Below are positions 49,101-60,449 of a stretch of 64,000 nucleotides of DNA, piece by piece (the stretch's first letter is position 1; every line of letters starts with the position of its first letter). Made by a program: the position numbers and the translations under genes. The notes below the pieces were generated by a model that did not search any database, was not told the DNA's origin, and saw only the letters and a list, made by a program, of their open reading frames with translations. Source of the stretch: Cycas panzhihuaensis (Eukaryota; Cycadophyta); contig CM041465.1 of the NCBI GenBank assembly GCA_023213395.1, positions 58,969,741-59,033,740 on the forward strand, written 5' to 3'.

Positions 49101-50015
49101 ACCAACTCTTTGTGTAGACACGTGGTGCAAAGCACCTAAATCTAATAACTAGTCATGGTGATAATGAGAAATATTATAAGCAACTAAGACATCATCATCC
49201 ATACCTTGATTTGACTCCACCTGATTCACCTCCTTGGTAGGATCTTCCTTTTTCTGGAACTCCTTCCTTTTGTATCAATCCTTCTTGAGGTGACCGGTCT
49301 TATTATAGTGCCAACACCCAAGCTTACTCTTCTTGCCTTTTGATTTTGACCTTGATGTATCCTTGGAGATTTGTCTTCTATCAATTGTTCTACCCCTTGC
49401 TGTCATAGCTTCTGGTGTGGAGGTTTCAAGACTAGACTTCCTCTGCACTTCTTCCATCAGCAAAGCACTCACAATAGAATCATATTCTAATTCATCTATA
49501 GTGATAAAATTAATTGAGGTAACAATATTATCCCAGAATTCTGGTAATGAGGATAACAAGGTAACAACCTTGTCCTCATCCTCAATTTGATACTAGCCAA
49601 CTGACAAATAAGAGTATTGAAGACATTTAAATGGTCAGTAATTTTTGTATCTTCCTTCATGCATAATGAGTATAGCTGCCTCTTCAAGTAGATTCAATTC
49701 GTCACTGACTTGGTCATATACAGGCTTTCCAATCAAGTCCATAATCCTGCTATTATCTGCTCCACTGCGATGTTAAATAGAACTTCATCTGCTAAGCACA
49801 ATCGTATTATTCTAAGAGCCTTTTTGTCTAGATCATCTCATTCATCATTATCCATCCCTGTGGGTTTCTTCATTTTACCTACAAGAGCTCTGTACAAACC
49901 TTATTGTATAAGAATATCATACGCTTTCAGTTTTCACAACTCATTTCCACAACTCGAAGTTGTTCTTGCCATTGAATTTCTCTACCTCAAACTTTGCACT
50001 TGCTAGTTTCGCCAT
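46131..50015 (-). pseudogene. Copia-D unit 1 gag-pol
   Basis: The gag starts MAKLASAKFEVEKFNGKNNF at 50015, a standard copia gag beginning. A zinc knuckle reads CWHYNKTGHLKKD (near 49310) with Tyr for the second Cys. Pre-integrase follows, with KNLISLGELHSGG (49062-48796). Integrase (48389-47925) has HKTISYTPQQNGIAEHI and FGCDAYVHT. RT (47574 to about 46900) has GCRWIFKMKT, RARLVAKGFAQ and SLYGLKQSPRQW. YVDD is kept near 47095 but in a shifted frame. RNase H (46400-46131) ends TSLGLEKRL. Stops and shifts make it non-functional. Confidence 0.88.
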
Positions 50016-50072
50016 TTGGTGTAGAGAAAGCTGACACCAAAACCTTCACAAACTCACTGCAAAAATAAAAGT

Positions 50073-50085
50073 GGCTCTGATACCA
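50073..50085 (-). other. Copia-D unit 1 primer-binding site
   Basis: Plus-strand GGCTCTGATACCA, complement of the initiator-Met primer site, two bases from LTR 2. Confidence 0.85.
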
Positions 50086-50087
50086 CT

Positions 50088-50742
50088 TCTTGAGAACCAA
50101 GGTCCCTACTATTTTGCCACCACCAAGATCTAAATTATTCTTGCAACTAGTTATAGAAATTGAAACTAAAAATTACATGCAAGTTCTTAAACTAGAGATA
50201 AAATAAATAGACTAAACAAGAAAGCCAAGCACACAAATACATCTGATATAACATGGTAAAACTCTAGCAATGTACTAGGGAAACATCCACACAGGAAAGG
50301 TATCAATCTTTATTATCACAGAATGGAGAAAATGTACATAATCCTATAGTAGAATGCTCACAACAACAACAATCAGCCACCCAACTCCTCATAGTATATT
50401 GAACAACCTCAACATAATGGAATATGCCCTAAATCAGGCTACATGAGAGAGTCATACAAGGCACAAATTTGGACCATAGAATCTAGGGTATTTTTATCAG
50501 ATGACCTTGATTCTCTTTACAATTTAATATAGTTTCCAGTGCTAATTTTTCAGGTCGGGGGCTATCGCCCCTGAACCCCCTCTTAGCGGGGGGCGTTCAA
50601 CGCCCCCAACACCCCCTGGCCAAGGGGGCCTTCCACCTCCCTTGGAACCCCCCGATAAAGGTTTGGGGGGGGGGGGGGGGGAACTGCACTACTAACATGC
50701 CAAAATTTAAGCCTCTAAGCATTGTTGTCACATTACCCAATA
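50088..50742 (-). repeat. Copia-D LTR 2 (shared, inner)
   Basis: Acts at once as the 5' LTR of unit 1 and the 3' LTR of unit 2. It contains a 17-G run (50665-50681) and a hairpin GGGGGCGTT-C-AACGCCCCC near 50590-50608. Confidence 0.88.
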
Positions 50743-50785
50743 ATCTCCACCTTGACAACAATTTACCTGTTACATTTTCTGGACC

Positions 50786-53700
50786 CTTCATCATCTTTTC
50801 TACAAGCCAAGAGAAGTCAAATACCATTTGAACTTCTCTAATGGTACTAGTTTTATGAATATATCAGCACAATTCTATTTTGTATCAACCTTCTCAAGTG
50901 CCACTCTACCTACTTGCATAACCTGTCTAACAAAATGGTACTTAAGAGCAATATGCTTTGTTTTACTGTGATAAGTTGGATTCTTGGCTAAGTAAATGGC
51001 ACTTTGACTGTCACAAAATACCTTTACCTTTTCTTGTTTCCTTCCAAGTTCAACCAATAGACCCTATAACCAGATTGTTTCTTTACAAGCATGTGTTGGA
51101 GTAATATATTCAGCTTCTGTAGTTGATAATACAATTATGCTCTACAATTTTGACATTTAACTAACTGGACCATTTACAAGAGTGAATACATAACTTAAAG
51201 TAGATCTTCTCTTATCTAAATCTCTTGCAAAGTCTAAATTAACATATCCATAAACATGATTATTTATACCTCCAAAGGTAATGCAATAGTCACTTGTGCC
51301 TCTCAAATACTGAAGTACCCATTTCATTGTTGCCCAATGTTCCTTTCTTGGATTTGCCATAAACCTGCTAACTACATTGACTGCATGTGAAATGTCAGGT
51401 CTTGTACATACCATGGCATACATCAAACTTCCTACTGCACTCGCATAAGGCACACGAGATATATAATCTTTTTCTTCTTCATTACTAGGACTTATACTTG
51501 AAGAAACGTTGAAATGGGAAGCCAATAGGATACTCACTAGTTTCACATTTTCCATACCAAACCTAGTTAGCATCTTCTCTACATATTTCTACTACGATAA
51601 CTATAGATTACCATTTTTTCTGTCTCTGTATATCTCCATATCTAAGATTTATTCTATAGCTCCTAGATCCTTCATATCAAAAGTCTTAGCCAATTGAGCC
51701 TTTAACTTATTGATTTCTTCCATGCTCTTACTTGAAACTAGCATGTTATCAACATACAATACCAAGATAATGAATAAGCCATTGTCCATAAATTTAAAGT
51801 AAACACAATGATCATACTCACTTCTTTTAAAATTTTGGCTCTCTATGAAACCATCAAACTTCTTGTACCATTGCCTGGGAGATTGCTTCAGGCCATACAA
51901 TGATTTCTTGAGCCTGCAAATAAGTCTTTTTCTGCCATCCTGTACAAACCCTTTTGGTTGATCCATATAGATCTCCTCATCTAAATCTCTATGTTGAAAA
52001 GTTATTTTTACATCTAATTACTCCAACTCCAAATCAAGAGAAGCTACCAATGCTAACATCACTCGAATTGAAACAAGTTTGACAACTAGTGAAAAGATCT
52101 CACAAAAGTCAATACCTGCTTTTTATACAAAACCTTTAGCCATGAGTCTTGCCTTGTATTTGTCAACCTTTCCATCAACATCTGTTTTCATCTTAAAAAC
52201 CCACCTGCAACGAATAGTCTTCTTGCCATGTGGAAGTTCTACTAGGTCCCATGAATTATTTTCTTCAATGCATCTAGAAATTCTACCAGGTCCCATGAAT
52301 TATTTTTCTTTAATGCATCTATCTCTTTCTGCATAGCCCTCTTCCACTTCTCACTATGGATATCATCTACTGCTTCTTGATAACATGTAGGCTCACCATT
52401 ATTAGAAACCAAAGCAGTAGAAGTAGACGGGTTGTACGTGTTAGGTGGATGACTAACTCGTGTAGATATTCTAACTATTGGTAGAGGAGTGTCCATATAC
52501 TCCTGTAAATCTGTTGTAAATTCATCTTTAGAAAGATCTTCCTGCTCTTCTAATTCTAAAGATGGTTGGGTTTCAAGCTTGACCTGTTGATGTTTATCTT
52601 TCTGCTCCTATTTCACTTCAACTTCTACACTGTCTGATTTTAAAAGGGGAGATTCATTAAATATAACATCTCTATTAATGGTGATTTTGTGGGTAGTAGG
52701 ATCCCATAACATGTATCCCTTCACATCATCTTTATCATCATAACCAACAAAGATATATTTCTTGGATTTTGGGTTTAATTTTGAATGTTTACTTTTATCA
52801 ATCTAGGCATAAGCATCACAACCAAAAACTCTCAAATTTAAATAGTCACATAGATGTCTAGTCCATACCTCTTCAGGAATCTTGTAGTTTATTACAAGTG
52901 ATGATGACCTGTTTACCAGATAGCAAGTTGTTTGAACAACTTCTGCCCACAAGCTCTACTCCACTCTAGCATTACTTAGCATTTTGCTGTGGAGTATAGC
53001 TAGTGGTCTTGTGTCTTTTGATCCCAGCTTCTCTTCAATAGTTTTCAAATTTTCAAGGAGTTGAACTCACTTCCATTGTTAGTTCTTAAACATTTGATTG
53101 ACTTACCAGTGTTGTTCTCAACTAGAGCTTTAAATTGATTAAACACACTGAAAACTTCAAATTTCCTTTTCAAAAAAATAGACCCATACCTTTCTGGAGT
53201 AGTCATCTATAAATATGATAAAGTATAATGATCTTCCATAAGATATTTTAGGGGTTGGTCCCCACACATCTTAATGTATGTAATCCAGAATACCTTTACT
53301 AGTGTGACTCCCTATTTTAAACCTGAGTTCTACATTATTTTCTAAAAACACAATGTTTACACAAAGCCAAATCTGAAAGTTGCAAGTCAGGAAGTAACTA
53401 ACGGTTTATTAACACCTTAAGTCCTCTCTCACTCATGTGCCCAAGTCTCTGATGCCATAATTGATCTGAATCTTCTGTAGTCTTTGATACTACAGTTGCT
53501 TGGCTGACATCTGTACTTCCCACTAAAATGTAAAGATTTCCTTTCTTTAAGGCTTTCATAATAACCAAGGTGCCCTTTGACACCTTTAGGACTCCTTCAT
53601 GACCTGTATACTTAAAACCACCTGAATCTAGTTCACCTAAGGAAATCAAATTCCTTTTCAGATTAGGTATATGTTTAACCTCAATTAATGTTCTCAGTAC

Positions 53701-54727
53701 CCCATCAAACATCTTAATTCTGATGCTACCAATGCCCACTATCTTATAAGAAATTTCATTTCTCATAAGCACATCACCACCATCAAGAGGTTGGTATGAT
53801 GAGAACCAACTCTTGTGTGGACCCATATGGTGCGAAGCACCTGAATCTAATAAGCAGTCATGGTGATAATGAGAAATATTATAAGCAACCAAGACATTAT
53901 CATCCATACCTTGATTTGACTCCACCTAATTCGCCTCCTTAGTAGGATCTTCCTTTTTCTGGAACTCTTTCCTTTTGTAGCAATCCTTCTTGAGGTGACC
54001 GATCTTATTATAGTGCCAACACCTAAGCTTACTCTTCTTGCCTTTTGACTTTGACCTTAATGTATCCTTAGAGCTTTGTCCTCTATCAATTGTTCTACCA
54101 CTTGCTGTCATAGCTTCTGGTGTGGAGGTTTCAAGACTAGACTTCCTTCGCACTTCTTCCATCAACAAAGCACTCATAACAGAATCATATTCTAATTCAT
54201 CTGTAGTGATAAAACTAATTGAGGTAACAATATTATCCCGGGATTCTGGTAATAAGCATAACAAGGTAACAGCCTTGTCCTCATCCTTAATTTTAATATC
54301 GATACTAGCCAACTGATAAATAAAAGTATTGAAAATATTTAAATGGTCAACAAATTTTGTACCTTCCTTCATCCGTAATGAGTATAACTACCTCTTCAAG
54401 TAGATTTAATTCATCACTGATTTGGTCATATACAGGCCTTCTAACTGAGTCCATAATCCTGCTGTTGTCTACTCTGCTGCGATGTTAAATAGAACTTCAT
54501 CTGCTAAGCATAATCGTATTGTGCTAAGAGATTTTTTATCTAGATCATCCCATTTGTCATCCTCCATCCCTACAGGTTTCTTCATTTTGCCTGCAAGAGC
54601 TCTGTACAAACCTTATTGTACATGAACATCATACGCTTTCAGTTTTCACAACTCATTTCCACAACTCGAAGTTGTTCTTGCCATTGAATTTCTCTACCTT
54701 AAACTTTGCACTTGCTAGTTTCGCCAT
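50786..54727 (-). pseudogene. Copia-D unit 2 gag-pol
   Basis: Same layout as unit 1: gag start at 54727; zinc knuckle CWHYNKIGHLKKDC with the same Cys-to-Tyr change; protease CLLDSGASHHMG, intact, in a 175-codon open stretch (53925-53398) that reaches the pre-integrase LWHQRLGHMSERGL. Integrase has lost about 60 bases near 52980. An imperfect duplication of about 50 bases occurs near 52246-52320. The RT active site reads LYVDNMLV (near 51750), Asn for the second Asp. Non-functional. Confidence 0.87.
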
Positions 54728-54784
54728 TTGGTGTAGAGAAAGCTGACACCAAAACCTTCACAAACTCACTGCAAAAATAAAAGT

Positions 54785-54797
54785 GGCTCTAATACCA
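54785..54797 (-). other. Copia-D unit 2 primer-binding site
   Basis: Plus-strand GGCTCTAATACCA, one base off the initiator-Met match, two bases from LTR 3. Confidence 0.8.
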
Positions 54798-54799
54798 CT

Positions 54800-55446
54800 T
54801 CTTGAGAACCAAGGTCCCAACCCTTTTGCTGCCACCAAGATCTAAACTATTCTTGCAACTACTTATAGAAATTGAAACTAAAAATTACATGTAAGTTCTT
54901 AAACCAGAGATAAAATAAATAGACTGAACAAGAAAGCCAAGCACACAAATACACTCGATATAATGTGGTAAAACCCTAGCAGTGTGCTAGGGAAACATCC
55001 ACACAGGAAAGGTATAGATCTTTATTATCATAAAATGGAGAAAATGTACATAATCCTGCAGTAGAGTGCTCACAGCAATAACAATCAGCCACCCAACTCC
55101 TCACAGCACATTGAACAACCTCAACATAATGAAATTTGCCCTAAAGTGGGCTACATGAAAGATTCATACAAGGCACAAATCTGGACCATAGAATCTAGGG
55201 TATTTTTATTAGACGACCTTGATTCTCTTTACAATTTAATATAGTTTTCAGTGCTAATTTTTTAGATCATGGGCTATCACTCCTGAACCCTATCTTAGTG
55301 GGGGGTGTTCCATGCCCCCTACACCCCCCTGGCTAAGGGGGGCTCCTGCCCCCCTTGGAACCTCCCAATAAAGGTTTGGGGGGGAAATCGTGCTGCTAAC
55401 ATACCAAAATTTAAGCCTCTAACCATTGTTGTCACATTACCCAATA
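54800..55446 (-). repeat. Copia-D LTR 3 (shared, inner)
   Basis: Plus-strand TCTTGAGAACC to TTACCCAATA. It keeps the GC hairpin seen in LTR 1 (about 55333-55358) with one arm mismatch. Confidence 0.88.
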
Positions 55447-55975
55447 ATCTCCACCTTGACAATAATTTACCTAGTACCTTTCTTAGACCCTTCATCATCT
55501 TTTCTGCAAGCTAAGAGAAGTCAAACACCATTTAAACTTCTCTAATGGTACTAGTTTTATGAATATATTAGCATAATTCTATTTTGTATCAACCTTCTCA
55601 AGTGCCACTCCACCTGCTTCCACAACGTGTCTAACAAAATGGTACTTAAGAGCAATATGCTTTATTCTATTATGATAAGCTAGATTCTTGGCTAAGTATA
55701 TGGCACTTTGACTGTCACAAAATACCTTTACCTTTCCTGTTTCCTTCCAAACTCAACCAATAGACCCTGTAACCAGATTGCTTCTTTACAAGCATGTGCT
55801 GCAACAACATATTCAACTTCTGTAGTTGATAATATAATTGTGCTATGCAATTTTGACATCCAACTAATTGGACCATTTGCAATAGTGAATACATAACCTA
55901 AAGTAGATATTCTCTTATCTAAATCTCCTACAAAGTCTGAATCAACATATTTACAAACATGATTATTTGTACCTC
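55447..55975 (-). pseudogene. Copia-D unit 3, only RNase H left
   Basis: Matches the left ends of units 1 and 2, then stops abruptly after 'gtacctcca', where the sequence switches to the middle of an LTR. All of RT, integrase and gag of this unit are gone. Confidence 0.8.
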
Positions 55976-56104
55976 CACACCTCCCGCACCCCTTGTGTTG
56001 GGGCTCCATACCTTGGAACCCCCTGAGAAAGGTTTGAGGGGAAAACTGCATTGCTAACATGCCAAAATTTAAGCCTTCAACCATTGTTGTCACATTAGCC
56101 GACA
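55976..56104 (-). repeat. Copia-D LTR 4, truncated (outer right)
   Basis: Aligns with the last 130 bp or so of the other LTRs, ends CATTAGCCGACA and is followed by the TGAAA duplication. Confidence 0.78.
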
Positions 56105-57260
56105 TGAAATTCAATGCTACTTCTCAAATTGGCAACCTTTAGAGATAAAATTTTTAGATGTGATGGGAGGTAGGCCATTTATGATGCCTAACTTTTTCAT
56201 TAACTTTAATGTATCTATAGGAAGATGGTCATACTTCAAATGCCAAATTTTATTTTCAGAATTCACAATGGTACATGCTTTTACACCCAATTTAGGGTTT
56301 ATAGGATCTGACATAAACCTATACATATCATTACATCTTATGCCTTTGGCTAGTATCTTGCCATCATTTTTCATGTCCATTATATAATAGTAGCCCTCTT
56401 CATTAAATACAGTTCTTAGCCCTTTCTTGCTAAGCTATGACACTGATAGAAGATTCATTTTTAAACCTAGAACAAGTAACACATTCCCTATTTTCTTTAT
56501 GTTCCCCTATAAATTGATAGCTATGGTACTAACTCCCTTTATATCTAGTGGATACTTATCACCTAGTTCAATAGATTTGTCAGTGTTATATGGTTTCAAT
56601 GACTCAAACCAATCTTCTTGACTGGTCATATGACAGGAGGTACCTAAATTAATATACCAAACATCTTTGTCTTATAAGCCTACAAAAAGGGTAGTAATGA
56701 ATGTTGTTTCTTCCTCCTCCCCCTCTATTTACTCCTTGCTATAGTTAACAAATGGACATTTTCTTCTCTGAATATTTGATCTTCTTTGTAGACATTGATA
56801 GGGATAATGACCTGGTTGTCCATAGTGATAATAAAGACCAAAAGCTCTACATGCACTTGAAAGATGACACCACTTCCCACAATTATAGCAAATCCTTGTG
56901 CCTCTTGTGCATTCATGATCTTTGTTATCCTGCCATTGACCACGAGCAGGACTCTTAGCATCCATAGTATGTCCTCTTCCATGTGATTGATTTCTTCCTT
57001 TGGGCTCCAAGTTCAATATGGACATAAAGGCATCCTCGATCTCTATTGTGCCTTCATAATGCTTATTCCTCTATCTCTGTCTTAGTAGTAAACTAGTTAA
57101 TGTATCAAGAGTTATTTTATCAATCTAGTTATTACTTGTTATAGTGTTGATGGTTACATCAAATTATTTTGGTAGCTTACTTGCTACCATTTCTACCAGT
57201 TCTTATTCTATGATAGTAACTCTAACGCTTAAGAGATTATTCTTTATTGAAACAACTTTA
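56105..57260 (-). pseudogene. Copia-C pre-integrase, protease and gag
   Basis: Minus strand: gag remains from 57260; a double zinc knuckle, CYNCGKWCHLSSAC (intact spacing) and YYHYGQPGHYPYQC (first and second Cys lost), near 56900-56790; protease near 56640 with GTSCHMTSQEDWF; pre-integrase IWHLKYDHLPIDTLKLMKKL to CQFEK (56380-56110). The last residues continue at 45433 with [20 protein letters not shown] once Copia-D is removed. Confidence 0.8.
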
Positions 57261-57515
57261 TGTTGGAATTTCTTAGTTCATGGTTCCCGAGATATATTAG
57301 TAATACATATTTATGTGCAATAACATTACTATGGGTCCTACACTATCATATCGTGTATTATAAATACACATGTGATGTATCATATCAATATCTATTATAA
57401 GGATGTTTTGTTAGTGTTAATTAAATTTGAGGTACCTTAAGGGTATCGTTCTGATCCTGAGGTATTTTTTTATGCTTTGCCAACCTTATTTTTCTATAGG
57501 TTTAGTTTTTCAACA
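57261..57515 (+). repeat. Plus-strand LTR inserted in Copia-C gag
   Basis: It runs 255 bp from TGTTGGAATTTC to TTTTTCAACA, with 5-bp inverted ends TGTTG/CAACA, and is directly followed by a primer site. No second copy was found to the right. Confidence 0.6.
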
Positions 57516-57530
57516 TGGTATCTGAGTGCC
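57516..57530 (+). other. Primer-binding site of the plus-strand element
   Basis: TGGTATCTGAGTGCC abuts the LTR. The first seven bases match the initiator-Met site exactly; the rest is diverged. Confidence 0.55.
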
Positions 57531-58912
57531 CAAGTTAAGCGAGTTTGCCAAAGTTGGATCATGTTTCCATTCGCTGGTTCATAGGTTTGTGATTATGGTG
57601 ATTATGTTCATAATTGTGTTGAAGTGTTCACTTTGTTCGTGGTTGGTATGCATTGTTGGCAGTTGTGGAGTTACCGCAGTTCTTATAAAAATTTAATGGA
57701 CTCACTATTGTTTGCCGCCTTGCACCTTTGAGTGATCTGTATGTGATTTATTAACCTATGTCGAAGCTTCATGTTGATCAATTCATTTGTTATCATTTCG
57801 TCTGTTGCCATATAACTACCTATGTGGAGAATCTTCTTCCACTTGCATCACTATTTCTGTGACCTTCCATTGTCACACCTCTACAAGTTCTACTACATAC
57901 CTACACTGTTGAAGCCATTATCAGTTATTAAGATTGTTGCATTACTCATAGAACTTTGTTGTATGTGATGCCTTATGTGGTGTAGTGGAAGTGTATTGGT
58001 GCCCACTATGGTGTAGAGAAGTGAAGTATGTTAGCACAATAGAAATGTGTCATCACCCTCTGTTCATGGTTCTATATTTTGGACATCTTTGCACCTACGT
58101 ATCTGATTTTTGTATAGCCTATTTTTTGCATGGACTGCCTACACTCTATTCATGGAGCAAACTTCCATTAATAACAATTTATTCTAAGTATCATGGAGCA
58201 TGCCCTATGTCAACTAGAAGTCTACCTCTATAGTTATGATTTATACAGATTTGTCTACCCCATGAGAAGTGTGCTAACCATCATTAAAAGAAACACAATT
58301 AAAACATAGGTGTAAATATTTACATAGGGGTTTTAATATTTTGGATTGAATCTCTAAGATTACACAGATTTTTTTGTAGAAGTGTTGAATTATAGTATGT
58401 GTGGTGCCCCTGTACTGCCCTGTATTAAGTTCTTAAAGATCTTCATATATGAAAGCAACCTACACCATCTACATCTATGATTTGATAAAACCCTAATCAA
58501 AGTTGAATGGACAACTACAAAAACAAAGAATACCATTCCGCTATAATTTTGCCTCTGTTCATAGCCTGTAAATATTTGGTGCTATTGCAATTCAGCCTGT
58601 AAGCTCTATCAAAGATCAATTCACCAATTCACAATAGATATTCTTTGAATTCATTGATTTGGAGTGATATTTTTGGCTTTGCAAATTGATTTGTCACATG
58701 TTTCAATGTAGGAAAATTTATACATAGGTGATTTTTGGACTTAGGTTATATATATTTTTTATGAAGATTTTATTAAATTAAATTATATTAAATTCCATTT
58801 AAAGTTTGCAGATGCAAAAATAGAATAACACATATTTAAATTTTTTTGCATAGTAAAAATTAGATTTAATTAAATTGAAATCCTATTTGGAATTTTCCCC
58901 ATATGCCTTTAG

Positions 58913-58914
<2 letters not shown>

Positions 58915-58951
<37 letters not shown>
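58915..58951. repeat. (TA)n microsatellite
   Basis: About 18 TA units; a shorter TA run follows at about 59011-59032. Confidence 0.9.
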
Positions 58952-58954
<3 letters not shown>

Positions 58955-59491
58955 GGGTGCTAAACCCTAAATCTTTTTATATTTTATATATATATTTTTT
59001 TAAAAGGGTACTTATATATATATATATATATATTAATATCTTGAGTACTAAGAATCTGTTTCTCAAACCACCTAAACCGTTGGAATCCTGACTCAGAGCC
59101 CCATCGTTTTGGTATATGATTTGATATATTTTGATACTATTTTCATAGAGAAATTTTAGTCTAAATTTGGGTCTTTGTGTTAGATCCCTCTTTGGTAACC
59201 AGATAAAATTTTCTTTTGCACCTTTCACATCATTCTCTTACCTATTCCTTGATCCTAGACTAATCGTTATATGAGACCTAGAAGGCTATTATAGACTATT
59301 TTAAGAAAATTTATTGTAATATATATATTTGGATCCTACAAAGGACTTGGAGGCAGAAGGAGGCCTTAAAATCAAGGACATGGTTTCTATTATCTTGTTG
59401 ACAGAGTTGTGTGATTATGTATTTGAGATGATTTTTGTTGCTCATTTGATAAGTATAAAGGAGGTATTGAATTTAAGAAGATAAGACATAT

Positions 59492-59655
59492 AGATTGATA
59501 TGTGATGTATTACAAAAAGGGGCTTGTTTGGCAATAATGTATGCATGAGTTTAGTGTATGGTTATATGTGGACATGTAGATTGATATGTAATGCATTGCA
59601 AAAAGGGGCTTGTTTGACAATAATATATACATGAGTTTGGTGTATGGTGATATGT
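59492..59655. repeat. Two-copy tandem repeat, 86-bp period
   Basis: Copies begin at 59492 and 59578 with AGATTGATATGT and share the 'aaaaaggggcttgttt' core. They differ at a handful of sites. Confidence 0.8.
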
Positions 59656-59997
59656 GTGGCATAAGTCATGTTTTGAGTATTAAGATGACCAAGTGAAGTG
59701 TGATGTGTATTAGTGATTTAATGGCAACATGAGGCATGCATGATCTTTGTGAGATGTATGTGGTATGTATGAGGCATTGAATTGATGGTGAAGCAAGTGT
59801 TTTAGATACTCTTTGTATGTGAGGGACATGAGATATAAGAGAGTTTGTTGAGTATGATTAATGGGCAAGTTACCAATGTTAGGTGAGGGAGATACACTTA
59901 CAATCATGAAGGAGAATGACGTGGTCATATATGCTCATGAAACAAATGAATATTACTTAATGGATTTGCATCTTCTGATACCTAAGTGTAATGGAGA

Positions 59998-60432
59998 TGT
60001 TGAAGAGAGGTAACATGCACAATATCTGTAGGATCAAATAACTATCCATACATAGGTACCAAAAGACATTACACATGTACACATTTTTGGTAGGTGGAAA
60101 ACCCCTTCTAGGGAAGAAAAACCACCTCTCTAATTTGAAAATCTATTAACTTTAAAAACTTTACATAAAACTTTAATATAAATACCCTCTACATATAGAA
60201 ATCAGCCTTAAGATAGGCTTATGATAGCCTCCTAGATTCCTAGGACCAATTCTTAGAATTTAGGAGAGGCTATTTGAAGAATGAGAGGTTCGTTGAAATG
60301 GGTAGTTGCTTCTTTCAATGACTTTCACATAATATTTAATAATTAACATTAGTTTTTATAAAAATAAAGCTTTACATCGCTTAAATTTATATTTACACGT
60401 GATAAAAAAGGATAACATTAGTTTTTTTAACA
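59998..60432 (-). repeat. Copia-G 3' LTR
   Basis: Plus-strand TGTTGAAGAGAGG to TTTTTTTAACA. It aligns with both Copia-B LTRs with clear divergence. The minus-strand purine tract AAAGGAGGA precedes it. Confidence 0.85.
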
Positions 60433-60449
60433 TCCTCCTTTAATGTTAA

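Larger units (their letters stand above)
45439..56104 (-). mobile_element. Copia-D: tandem copia array sharing LTRs, one insertion
   Basis: Four LTR copies (45439-46085, 50088-50742, 54800-55446 and a partial one at about 55976-56104) alternate with two nearly full internal regions and one deleted internal region, all minus strand. A single perfect 5-bp duplication TGAAA (45434-45438 and 56105-56109) flanks the whole array. The LTR ends are TGTTG/CAACA-like inverted repeats. The array interrupts the pre-integrase of Copia-C, whose frame becomes continuous when it is removed. Unequal recombination between LTRs of sister copies, or retrotransposition of a multimer, would give this structure. 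Confidence 0.88.
35855..57260 (-). mobile_element. Copia-C: copia element carrying the insertions Copia-B and Copia-D
   Basis: The 3' LTR is 35855-36079. The coding parts lie in three pieces: 36080-36330 (end of RNase H), 43125-45438 (RNase H start, RT, integrase) and 56105-57260 (pre-integrase, protease, gag). Removing Copia-B with one TTGTT copy, and Copia-D with one TGAAA copy, restores a continuous copia reading order with no missing residues at either joint. The 5' LTR is not seen; the gag is cut by a plus-strand LTR at 57261. Confidence 0.75.
57531..59997. other. Unassigned DNA after the plus-strand LTR
   Basis: The first part should be internal sequence of the plus-strand element, but no gag, protease or RT motif is readable. 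An open + frame at 57985-58233 has no known motif. Further right the DNA is AT-rich with TA repeats. Confidence 0.4.

Noticed and set aside
56105-57260. A fourth independent copia element right of Copia-D
   Set aside because: Its left end continues exactly into the Copia-C integrase at 45433 once Copia-D is removed, so it is part of Copia-C.
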